Source: an uncultured Deinococcales bacterium (lineage in GTDB: Bacteria; Deinococcota; Deinococci; Deinococcales; Trueperaceae). From it: a stretch of 11,901 nucleotides of DNA. The position numbers and the translations under genes are program-made. The stretch spans positions 1 to 11,901 of the forward strand of contig CALGZD010000264.1 of NCBI GenBank assembly GCA_937934635.1, in the 5' to 3' direction. Below, one piece after another: positions 5,966 to 11,901 of the stretch; the stretch's first letter is position 1; every line of letters starts with the position of its first letter. The notes beneath the pieces are model-generated. The model was given only the letters and a program-made list of their open reading frames with translations. It did not search any database and was not told the origin of the DNA.

Positions 5966-6560
5966 GGGAGTTTTGAAGCCATTCTTCTATAACTTATCTG
6001 CTCACTTAGATATTTCTGAATGTAGCATCTAATACTAAACTGAAAGAAGAAAGTCATAATCCATTAGCAGAAAAAGTTGTCATCAGAACCGAAGGGCACA
6101 CAAGTTACAACGCTTCGATATGTTTGTGATTATGACATTTATGATTCACTTCGGTATAACTCTTAAATGGCTGTACTAGCAAAGTTGAAGACGGTTTATG
6201 CTTCAACGTAATGTTGCTAATTGCTAATGTTTCTATGTCTTTAATGAGATGTGAGAATTTTTGAAGGTGGCTTCCAAAGATTACAGTGGTAGCTACAGTG
6301 TTATAGCAGGGTAAACGCACCAAATTTTGCGTCACAGACGAAATTATCAAGAAGTATAAGGATGTTTACTGCCTGTCCCCTTCACATTTAAGTCCATATT
6401 CTGCCTAGTACAACCATGATTCTTATTGTAAGAATAGCGTCCTAGACATAGACAGCTAAAAGCATACTATATTGATACTCTTAGATTTTGATGCGTTTGC
6501 CCTGAGTGTTACAGGGGTTTACAGTGTTTTTGGGGGTTTTAGGGGTGACAGGTTACGGTA

Positions 6561-6603
6561 AAATAAAAAACACCATCTAAGAACGTTGTCCTAGACGGTG
6601 TTT
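6561..6603 (-). terminator. Intrinsic terminator of the tRNA-Asp/tRNA-Phe unit
   Basis: On the minus strand, a 14-bp stem (6590-6603 with 6568-6581, two G-U pairs, 8-base loop) is followed by TTTTTTATTT. It begins four bases beyond the tRNA-Phe CCA end. Confidence 0.9.
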
Positions 6604-6607
6604 AGAT

Positions 6608-6683
6608 TGGTGGCCAGAGGCGGGATTGAACCGCCGACACTACGATTTTCAGTCGTATGCTCTACCAACTGAGCTATCTGGCC
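6608..6683 (-). tRNA. tRNA-Phe (GAA)
   Basis: The 76-base cloverleaf reads GGCCAGA / TCTGGCC in the acceptor stem, GCTC/GAGC in the D stem, TACGA-CTGAAAA-TCGTA in the anticodon arm (anticodon GAA) and GGCGG-TTCAATC-CCGCC in the T arm. A3 discriminator and CCA are encoded. It lies three bases downstream of tRNA-Asp, in the same transcript. Confidence 0.96.
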
Positions 6684-6686
6684 AAA

Positions 6687-6763
6687 TGGCGACCCGGACG
6701 AGACTTGAACTCGCGACCTTCTGCGTGACAGGCAGATATGCTAACCAACTACACCACCGGGCC
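6687..6763 (-). tRNA. tRNA-Asp (GTC)
   Basis: The 77-base cloverleaf reads GGCCCGG / CCGGGTC in the acceptor stem with one G-U, TCTGC-CTGTCAC-GCAGA in the anticodon arm (anticodon GTC) and GCGAG-TTCAAGT-CTCGT in the T arm. The discriminator G and CCA are encoded. It is the first gene of the two-tRNA unit. Confidence 0.96.
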
Positions 6764-6824
6764 CTGCGCCATACCTATTTTGCGAAAGCGTTATTTCTAA
6801 ATATTTCGCTTAATAGCGTTGGAA

Positions 6825-6854
6825 ATGATACACAAAGCGAAAGGACCTTGTCAA
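6825..6854 (-). promoter_or_regulatory. Sigma70-type promoter of the tRNA unit
   Basis: On the minus strand, TTGACA (6849-6854) and TATCAT (6825-6830, five of six) are separated by 18 bp. The leader to tRNA-Asp is about 55 bases. It contains GCGAAA/TTTCGC arms (6782-6809) that can form a processing hairpin. Confidence 0.75.
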
Positions 6855-7000
6855 CATCATATTTGGAACTTTTCAGATTGTTTCTGATTAGTTAAAAATG
6901 TTTCATTTTTGGGTTTGAATCGGACACTTGGGAGAACTGGACTGATGAGAAATGGTAAAGAAGTGCTAATGGTATAGAAGTGCTTAGGTTCGTCGCAACT

Positions 7001-7031
7001 GTGGTGCTGCAAGCGTGTGGTGCTGCAAGCG
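7001..7031. repeat. Two-unit tandem repeat, 16-bp period
   Basis: GTGGTGCTGCAAGCG occurs at 7001-7015 and 7017-7031, separated by one T. Confidence 0.88.
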
Positions 7032-7077
7032 AGTAATATGGTGATAATAGCTAACTAGCGAGTTAGCTTGAGCGGTT

Positions 7078-7141
7078 CAGTGTTAAAAGAGCACAGTGTT
7101 AGAAGAGCACAGTGTTAAAAGATTTCAGTGTCAAAAGAATA
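7078..7141. repeat. Four-unit 16-bp tandem repeat upstream of lon
   Basis: Units lie at 7078-7093, 7094-7109, 7110-7125 and 7126-7141. They share CAGTGTTAAAAGAGCA with increasing divergence toward the lon side (last unit CAGTGTCAAAAGAATA). The array ends about 250 bp before the lon start. Confidence 0.9.
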
Positions 7142-7358
7142 TCAGAAAAGTATCAAAAACAGATTAATCAACACCTGTATAAAAACTAGTGTAAAGATGT
7201 ATGCAGCGGATTTCGGATTTTTGTGAATTTTCTAAGCTGAATAGTTAATGAAAATATATGAGGCTAAGTTCGTAGCACAGCTTACAAGTAAAGGCTGAAA
7301 TTAAGCATACTTGTAATCTATATTACAGTATGTTTGGTGAGCTGAGTTAGCTAAGTTA

Positions 7359-7387
7359 CTGTCATACTAGGTTGCATAGGCTTTACT
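7359..7387 (+). promoter_or_regulatory. Candidate promoter giving a leaderless lon mRNA
   Basis: CTGTCA (7359-7364, four of six to TTGACA), a 17-bp spacer and TTTACT (7382-7387, four of six to TATAAT) end seven bases before the lon ATG. Transcription would then start at or next to the start codon, which would explain the missing Shine-Dalgarno. Both boxes are only moderate matches. Confidence 0.4.
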
Positions 7388-7394
7388 AGAACAC

Positions 7395-9818
7395 ATGGAG
7401 TGGGAATTACCAGTTATTGCACTACGCACCATGGTTGTCATGCCTCGTACACTTGAAAATGTGGACGTAGGAAGACCTAAATCAAAGCGTGCGTTACAAG
7501 ACGCCCAGAGTGCGGATAATCGTGTGCTACTTTTAGCGCAGAGAGATCCGAGAGTTGATGACCCTACAGGTGACGACTTATTTAGAGTCGGCACAATGGG
7601 TGTTGTAAAACAAGTTATACGTCTACCAGATGACACCTTACAAGTTCTTGTAGAGGGTCGTGAGCGTGCTGTTGTTGAACAGTATTACTCAGGTTCAATT
7701 TTAAGAGCAAAAGTTAGAACAGTTTCTGAAGCTGCTACACAACGTGGTGATGATAATGTTCGGGCACTGGTAGAGCAAGTGAAGTCATCCTTTGAACAGT
7801 ATGCCCAGCAAAATAAAGGCTTGAGGCTTGATTCATTTCACCTTGAGAATTTGCGTGGTTTAAAAGAACCAGGTCCACTGGCTGATGTTATTGCCAAGTA
7901 CAGCACATGGGATGTTCAAGACAAGCAGCAAGCGCTTGAAGAGGCGGATGTTGGTCGTCGTTTAGAGCTTATTTATGGCTTTTTGAGTCGTGATTTAGAG
8001 CGATTTGACACAGAGAAGCAAATTAGTGCTCGTGTCAAGCAGCAGATGGATTCAAATCAGCGTGAGTATTACTTGCGTGAGCAGATGAAAGCCATCCAAA
8101 AAGAGCTTGGTAATGATGACGGTGTCGCTGAAGGCGAAGATTTACGAGAGCGTATCCTTGAAAAAGGGATGTCTGAAGAAGCTGAAAAGCGTGCGATTAA
8201 AGAGCTTGACCGTCTTGAGAAAATGCCAGGTGGTTCACCAGAAGCTACTGTTGTTCGTACCTATCTTGATGTTCTCTTGGAGCTTCCTTGGAGTGAAAAA
8301 GACGAAGAAGTTCTTGATATTGTCAATACAGAACAAGTGCTTGATGAAGATCACTATGCACTTAAAGAGCCAAAAGAGCGTATCTTGGAGTTTTTAGCAG
8401 TTAGACAGCTCACTAAAGATGTAGAAGATGCTGATTATAAAGCACCTATTTTGTGTTTAGCGGGTCCACCTGGTGTTGGTAAGACATCACTTGGTAAGTC
8501 AATTGCTCGTAGTTTGAATCGTAAATTCGTACGCATGAGCCTTGGTGGCGTGCGTGACGAAGCAGAGATTCGTGGTCACAGAAGAACCTATATTGGTTCT
8601 TTACCTGGTCGCATTATTCAAGGTATGAAGACTGCTGGCACCGTCAATCCTGTGTTTTTACTTGATGAAATTGACAAAATGACTATGGATTTCCGTGGTG
8701 ATCCATCATCAGCACTCTTAGAAGTGCTTGATCCTGAGCAGAACGATACTTTCCAAGATCACTATTTAGAGATTCCTTATGACCTTTCGAAGGTTATGTT
8801 TATTACGACTGCTAACTCGCTTTCAAGTATTCCTGGTCCATTGCTTGACCGTATGGAGATTATCCAGATTCCGGGATATACCTTAGAAGAAAAGATTGAG
8901 ATTTCTAAGCGTTATCGTGTGCCCCGACAGATTAAGGAGCATGGATTAGAGAGTAAGCTCGAGCTCACCGATGATGCCATCAGCAAAATGGTGACAGAGT
9001 ACACCCGTGAAGCAGGCGTTCGTAATTTAGATAGAACCATTGCCAAAGTAGCACGTAAGTCCGCTAAGAACTATATGGACGAAGCTTGGAAAGATGTCCG
9101 TACAGTTGATGAAGACAAAGTACGTGAATTGCTTGGCGTACCGCCTTTCAGAGATGATAAAGCAGACAAAGAGCCACAAGTTGGGTTAACTCATGGTCTT
9201 GCATGGACTTCTGTTGGTGGTGTCACGCTTGACATCGAAGCAATTGCTGTTGATGGTAAAGGCAAAGTAAACCTTACAGGTCAGCTAGGCGATGTGATGA
9301 AAGAATCAGCGCAAGCGGGTATTACATTCCTTCGCAAACGCTGTGCGGATTTTGATATTCCAAGTGACTTCTACGAAAATCGTGATCTTCACGTACACGT
9401 TCTAGATGGTGCTCAACCAAAGGACGGTCCAAGTGCTGGTATTGCTATGGCACTAGCTGTTGTGAGTGCCCTTACAGGGCGTCCACTTCGTGGTGATGTG
9501 GCTATGACAGGTGAAATAACCTTGCGTGGTCGTGTTCTACCAATAGGTGGTGTTAAGCAGAAGCTACTTGCTGCTCACCAAGCGGGTATTAAGCATGTCA
9601 TCATCCCTAAAGCGAATGAAGCGAATCTAGAAGATGTACCAGAAAATATCTTAGAGGATTTGACAGTAACTGTTGTCGAGAGCTTTGAGGATGTTGTTGA
9701 TATGATGCTTCTAGAAGTAACTGATAAAGGTGTAAGTTCTGATAAAGCGGTTGGCTTTATTCCCCCACCAACTGAAGGTGCTGAGGATTCAACCAATTCA
9801 TCGACAACTGTTTCTTAA
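7395..9818 (+). CDS. lon: ATP-dependent Lon protease (LonA type)
   Basis: Lon unfolds and degrades damaged and regulatory proteins in the cytoplasm as a hexamer. The 807 residues carry the full LonA layout. There is an N-terminal substrate domain (WELPVIALR..., about 1-190), then a helical region with QREYYLREQMKAIQKELG. The AAA+ module has Walker A GPPGVGKT at 357-364, Walker B FLLDEID around 421-427, GGVRDEAEIRGHRRTYIGS and RGDPSSALLEVLDPEQN. The protease domain has PKDGPSAG with catalytic Ser680, and GGVKQK with the dyad lysine at Lys723. The tail after about 780 is low-complexity (PPPTEGAEDSTNSSTTVS). E. coli Lon has 784 residues. An in-frame TAG five codons upstream and the lack of another start fix ATG 7395, although no Shine-Dalgarno is present. 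The N-terminal block resembles Deinococcus-group Lon as I recall it. A terminator follows, so it is monocistronic. Confidence 0.97.
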   Translation: MEWELPVIALRTMVVMPRTLENVDVGRPKSKRALQDAQSADNRVLLLAQRDPRVDDPTGDDLFRVGTMGVVKQVIRLPDDTLQVLVEGRERAVVEQYYSGSILRAKVRTVSEAATQRGDDNVRALVEQVKSSFEQYAQQNKGLRLDSFHLENLRGLKEPGPLADVIAKYSTWDVQDKQQALEEADVGRRLELIYGFLSRDLERFDTEKQISARVKQQMDSNQREYYLREQMKAIQKELGNDDGVAEGEDLRERILEKGMSEEAEKRAIKELDRLEKMPGGSPEATVVRTYLDVLLELPWSEKDEEVLDIVNTEQVLDEDHYALKEPKERILEFLAVRQLTKDVEDADYKAPILCLAGPPGVGKTSLGKSIARSLNRKFVRMSLGGVRDEAEIRGHRRTYIGSLPGRIIQGMKTAGTVNPVFLLDEIDKMTMDFRGDPSSALLEVLDPEQNDTFQDHYLEIPYDLSKVMFITTANSLSSIPGPLLDRMEIIQIPGYTLEEKIEISKRYRVPRQIKEHGLESKLELTDDAISKMVTEYTREAGVRNLDRTIAKVARKSAKNYMDEAWKDVRTVDEDKVRELLGVPPFRDDKADKEPQVGLTHGLAWTSVGGVTLDIEAIAVDGKGKVNLTGQLGDVMKESAQAGITFLRKRCADFDIPSDFYENRDLHVHVLDGAQPKDGPSAGIAMALAVVSALTGRPLRGDVAMTGEITLRGRVLPIGGVKQKLLAAHQAGIKHVIIPKANEANLEDVPENILEDLTVTVVESFEDVVDMMLLEVTDKGVSSDKAVGFIPPPTEGAEDSTNSSTTVS

Positions 9819-9860
9819 AGAAACTGTGATTATTGCTTTTGGTAATGATAAAAAATGATA

Positions 9861-9896
9861 AAAGCGTATTGGTACATTTACCAATGCGCTTTTTTT
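9861..9896 (+). terminator. Intrinsic terminator of lon
   Basis: AAAGCGTATTGGTA (9861-9874), loop CATT, and TACCAATGCGCTTT (9879-9892) form a 14-bp stem with one T-G pair. It runs into seven T (9890-9896), then G and five more T. Confidence 0.93.
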
Positions 9897-9993
9897 GTTT
9901 TTAATTAGACATACAAGGTAGGTGCTTTTTAGCTAAAATTACCCCAACGAAATATGTGGCAGTTGTTTGTAAACTGCTAAAACTACATTGGAT

Positions 9994-9999
9994 GAGGAA
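9994..9999 (+). promoter_or_regulatory. Ribosome binding site deciding the DsbA-like start
   Basis: GAGGAA lies four to five bases before ATG 10004. The longer reading from ATG 9956 has no such site and adds 16 residues (MAVVCKLLKLHWMRNF) not expected before the thioredoxin fold. Confidence 0.75.
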
Positions 10000-10003
10000 T
10001 TTT

Positions 10004-10606
10004 ATGGAAAAGAATATAGTTGTATATTTTGATTATTTGTGCCCTTACGCTTGGCGAGGTGCTGAGTTCGCAAAAATGATAGAAAAGCCATTAGGTCTAA
10101 GTTTTGATTGGCGACACTATAGTTTGTATCAAGGAAACTATAAAGGGGATGATGGCTGGCAACTTTGGGAAGATGCAGTAGAGGCAGATTCCAAAGATGG
10201 TAGCAAAGGCTTAATCCCTTTTTTGGCTTCACATTATGTCAAAGAAAATATGCCAGAACAGTACGATGACTTTCGCCTGAATTTACAACGTCTTGCACAT
10301 AAAGATTCACAAGGCTTTAGTTTAAGTGTGATTAAGGCTGCACTTAAAGCAGTGGGGATATCAGAAGATATAGAGTTTGATACTGATGCGATTCGTAATA
10401 GCCTTAAAGCAGCCCATGAAGAAGCAGTATCGAAAAATGTTGTTGCGACACCAACGTTCTTTCTAGATAAAAGCAATGCGTCTTATTTTAGAATAGGACA
10501 AGTACCTAGTTCGGAGAAAGAAGCTGTTGAATTATACCAACATTATTTTGAACTATTAACTAAATATCCATACGTTGAGACGCTTAGGCGACCTAAAGAT
10601 AGTTGA
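10004..10606 (+). CDS. DsbA-family thioredoxin-fold protein (FrnE / HCCA-isomerase-like) with CPYA motif
   Basis: The protein has 200 residues and no signal peptide, so it is probably cytoplasmic. It opens with the beta strand VVYFDYLCPYAWRGAE, the DsbA/FrnE/2-hydroxychromene-2-carboxylate isomerase pattern. The active-site motif is C13-P-Y-A16, so only the first Cys of a CxxC is present, and Cys13 is the only Cys in the protein. The middle is helical (LIPFLASHYVKE...DDFRLNLQRLAHKD), as in the DsbA insertion domain. The fold's cis-proline loop is ATP150TF. A single Cys argues against disulfide exchange by a dithiol mechanism. A glutathione-dependent isomerase, transferase or monothiol role is more likely. 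The substrate cannot be told. It lies between the lon terminator and its own terminator, so it is probably transcribed alone. Confidence 0.85.
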   Translation: MEKNIVVYFDYLCPYAWRGAEFAKMIEKPLGLSFDWRHYSLYQGNYKGDDGWQLWEDAVEADSKDGSKGLIPFLASHYVKENMPEQYDDFRLNLQRLAHKDSQGFSLSVIKAALKAVGISEDIEFDTDAIRNSLKAAHEEAVSKNVVATPTFFLDKSNASYFRIGQVPSSEKEAVELYQHYFELLTKYPYVETLRRPKDS

Positions 10607-10630
10607 AAATAGAAGTCTTATTTTTCATGA

Positions 10631-10657
10631 CCTCAAGTCTAAACTTGAGGTTTTTTT
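10631..10657 (+). terminator. Terminator of the DsbA-like gene, inside the end of the convergent transporter gene
   Basis: CCTCAAGT (10631-10638), loop CTAA, and ACTTGAGG (10643-10650) are followed by seven T (10651-10657). Bases 10639-10657 are also the last codons and stop of the minus-strand transporter. On the minus strand no T-run follows the stem. Confidence 0.9.
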
Positions 10658-11901
10658 GGTTGCGTGGCAAGTGCAAAACAGATAGAGCCAACTAAGGCAG
10701 TAAAGCCTAATATAAAGAATGCTGTACTATAACTGCCAAAATTATCAAAACTGTATCCTGCTATGACTGGACCAATTAAAGCACCCAAGATAACAATTGG
10801 GTCAGCAAAGCCCATGATTTTTCCGAAGTGTGTTCTGCCATAGTAGTCTGCACGTAAAGCGGACATAAGTGGACCACGTACACCCCAAGCAACACCATGA
10901 AGCACTGCTGCAAGTAGAATGATTGGCATAGTTTCTGTTACTGCAAAGATGAACATGGCGACAGCATGAAAGAGCATAGCACCAGCAGCAATTTTGTGTT
11001 TGCTGAATCTGTCGGCAAAGAAGCCACTGAAAAGTTGACCGAAAATCTGTACACCTGTCACCAAAGCAAAAACGCTTGCAGCGGTTTCTAGAGAGAAGCC
11101 TAGACCGTTTGACATATGAGCAATCAAGTGGACTAAAACTGCAACTACTGATACGAGGGCAAGTGCGTGCCCGATGGCAATGAGCCAGAAACTACGAGTG
11201 CGGATGGCTTCTTGTACGGTGAAATCATCTTTTACGGTTGAGGGTGGTGGGATGCTGTTTAGTTTTGAAGGTTTGATTCTTTTACCGTCGGTGTTAGCAA
11301 ATCCGTCAGGCTCGAGCCCGTACGCTTCAGGCGAACTACGTAACAGTGGAATAAGCAGCAGCGCCAAAAACATCATAGCCCCAGACCCAACCGCAATCGG
11401 ACGCCAGCCATAGACATTGATTAACTTTGCCATAAAAGGTGTCAATAATCCACCAATGCTCATGCCCATACCCATAAACGCAAGCGACATAGTACGGCGT
11501 TTTACAAACCAATTTATAAGTAGCTTGTTGCTGGGTAACCAACCAGATAAGTTAGCAGCAAAACCAAGCAAGAGTTGTGCAGCCACAAAGAACCAAAGCG
11601 TTTGCACCTGACTAAAAAGCACATAGCCAATTGACATGGTAACTAAGCCAGTAGCAATGACTCGCCGTGCGCCAAAACGGTCAAGCGCAAAGCCTATCCC
11701 AGGTGCAGCAATGGCAGATACAACCTGCCTACCAGACACCACCAAAGAAATAGTTGTAGCACTCCAACCAAACTCTTCAATCAGGATAGGCACATAGACA
11801 CCAAAGCCTTGGAAGAAGATGCCAGATACCATCACCTGAAGCAGCATGACGCCAACCAGTACCCACCAGCCTAGATAAACTTGCTTACGCCATCGAACGA
11901 T
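10639..11901 (-). CDS. Major facilitator superfamily transporter, MCT/OFA-like (5' end outside window)
   Basis: A 12-helix type membrane transporter of the cytoplasmic membrane. From the ATG at 11847 there are 402 residues, but the frame stays open to the window edge. The 18 extra codons (IVRWRKQVYLGWWVLVGV) look like the normal start of the first helix in this family, so the true start lies beyond 11901. Supporting signs are the loop 2-3 motif GFALDRFGARRV, the helix-1 region ending GVYVPILIEEFGWS, WFVKRRTMSLAFMGMGMSIGG between helices 4 and 5, and a long hydrophilic centre loop (SSPEAYGLEPDGF ... SIPPPSTVKDDF) before the second half. The pattern resembles monocarboxylate or oxalate/formate-type MFS proteins. 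The substrate is not predictable. The gene converges on the DsbA-like gene, and its last ten codons double as that gene's terminator. Confidence 0.88.
   Translation of the reverse strand: MVRWRKQVYLGWWVLVGVMLLQVMVSGIFFQGFGVYVPILIEEFGWSATTISLVVSGRQVVSAIAAPGIGFALDRFGARRVIATGLVTMSIGYVLFSQVQTLWFFVAAQLLLGFAANLSGWLPSNKLLINWFVKRRTMSLAFMGMGMSIGGLLTPFMAKLINVYGWRPIAVGSGAMMFLALLLIPLLRSSPEAYGLEPDGFANTDGKRIKPSKLNSIPPPSTVKDDFTVQEAIRTRSFWLIAIGHALALVSVVAVLVHLIAHMSNGLGFSLETAASVFALVTGVQIFGQLFSGFFADRFSKHKIAAGAMLFHAVAMFIFAVTETMPIILLAAVLHGVAWGVRGPLMSALRADYYGRTHFGKIMGFADPIVILGALIGPVIAGYSFDNFGSYSTAFFILGFTALVGSICFALATQPKKPQV

Larger units (their letters stand above)
5769..6607. other. Gene-poor region between the AlgX-like gene and the tRNA unit
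   Basis: Besides copy B, it contains a 17-bp tandem repeat (5857-5890), a 19-bp tandem repeat (5928-5965), a G-rich tract (6514-6552) and the tRNA terminator. The only longer ORF (minus strand, 6105-6350) shows no recognisable family and no ribosome site I trust. Decayed mobile or repeat DNA is possible. Confidence 0.6.
6764..7394. other. Divergent spacer between the tRNA unit and lon
   Basis: It contains the tRNA promoter at its left end, two tandem arrays of 16-bp period (7001-7031 and 7078-7141), a hairpin AGCTAACT-AGCG-AGTTAGCT (7049-7068, no T-tract) between them, and a candidate lon promoter at 7359-7387. No coding sequence is supported. Confidence 0.6.

Noticed and set aside
6105..6350. 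81-codon minus-strand ORF in the gene-poor region
   Set aside because: No recognisable family, no convincing ribosome site, and an irregular composition in a region rich in repeats. A decayed transposase fragment cannot be excluded.
6626..6895. 89-codon plus-strand ORF
   Set aside because: It runs through both tRNA genes on the opposite strand. It is a translation of tRNA complement.
7078..7141. CRISPR array
   Set aside because: The units are 16 bp and directly adjacent with no spacers, and no cas genes are near. The same applies to 407-466.
7367..7636. 89-codon minus-strand ORF over the start of lon
   Set aside because: It is antisense to conserved Lon codons and has no family match. The same holds for the antisense ORF at 9575-9796.
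11174..11413. Plus-strand ORFs over the transporter (11174-11413, 11417-11611)
   Set aside because: They are opposite a clearly coding, membrane-patterned minus-strand frame and have no family features.

Overview
The window reads as an AT-rich (roughly 40% GC by eye) bacterial chromosome segment from a diderm-type or otherwise lipoprotein- and secretion-competent organism. It carries seven protein genes, two of them cut by the window edges, and a two-gene tRNA unit. The phylum is uncertain. The Lon N-terminus (WELPVIALR ... VDVGRPKSKRA) and the CPYAW-type DsbA-family protein remind me of Deinococcus-group homologues. Two genes lack a Shine-Dalgarno but have a -10-like box just upstream of ATG, as in leaderless mRNAs. 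A marine gammaproteobacterium is the main alternative. No database could be searched.

Layout. (1) 1-372: 3' part of gluconokinase. (2) 373-780: AT-rich spacer with a five-unit 12-bp tandem array. (3) 781-3685: a two-gene operon. It encodes a His-rich lipoprotein and a secreted protein with a very short copper-amine-oxidase-like domain, followed by three repeated jelly-roll-like modules on Pro/Asp linkers. A strong terminator closes it. (4) 3686-5898: an orphan AlgX-like SGNH acetyltransferase-type gene, bracketed by two inverted copies (3797-3931 and 5783-5898) of a 116-135 bp palindrome-rich repeat. (5) 5899-6607: gene-poor DNA with short tandem duplications. (6) 6608-6763: tRNA-Asp and tRNA-Phe on the minus strand, with a TTGACA/TATCAT promoter and an intrinsic terminator. 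(7) 6764-7394: a long spacer with two arrays of 16-bp repeats. (8) 7395-9818: lon, with terminator. (9) 10004-10606: a DsbA/HCCA-isomerase-like protein. (10) 10639 to the right edge, minus strand: a major facilitator transporter convergent with (9). The terminator of (9) lies inside the last codons of the transporter.

Functionally this is a mix of housekeeping genes (lon, tRNAs, gluconokinase) and envelope or extracellular genes (the CuAO-like pair and the AlgX-like protein). I see no single pathway joining them. The parts most worth attention are the split, minimised copper-amine-oxidase-like system with three putative glycan-binding modules, and the inverted repeat pair around the AlgX-like gene. 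The spacers and the AlgX-like gene also contain many 9-19 bp tandem duplications, while lon, the DsbA-like gene and the transporter show none.
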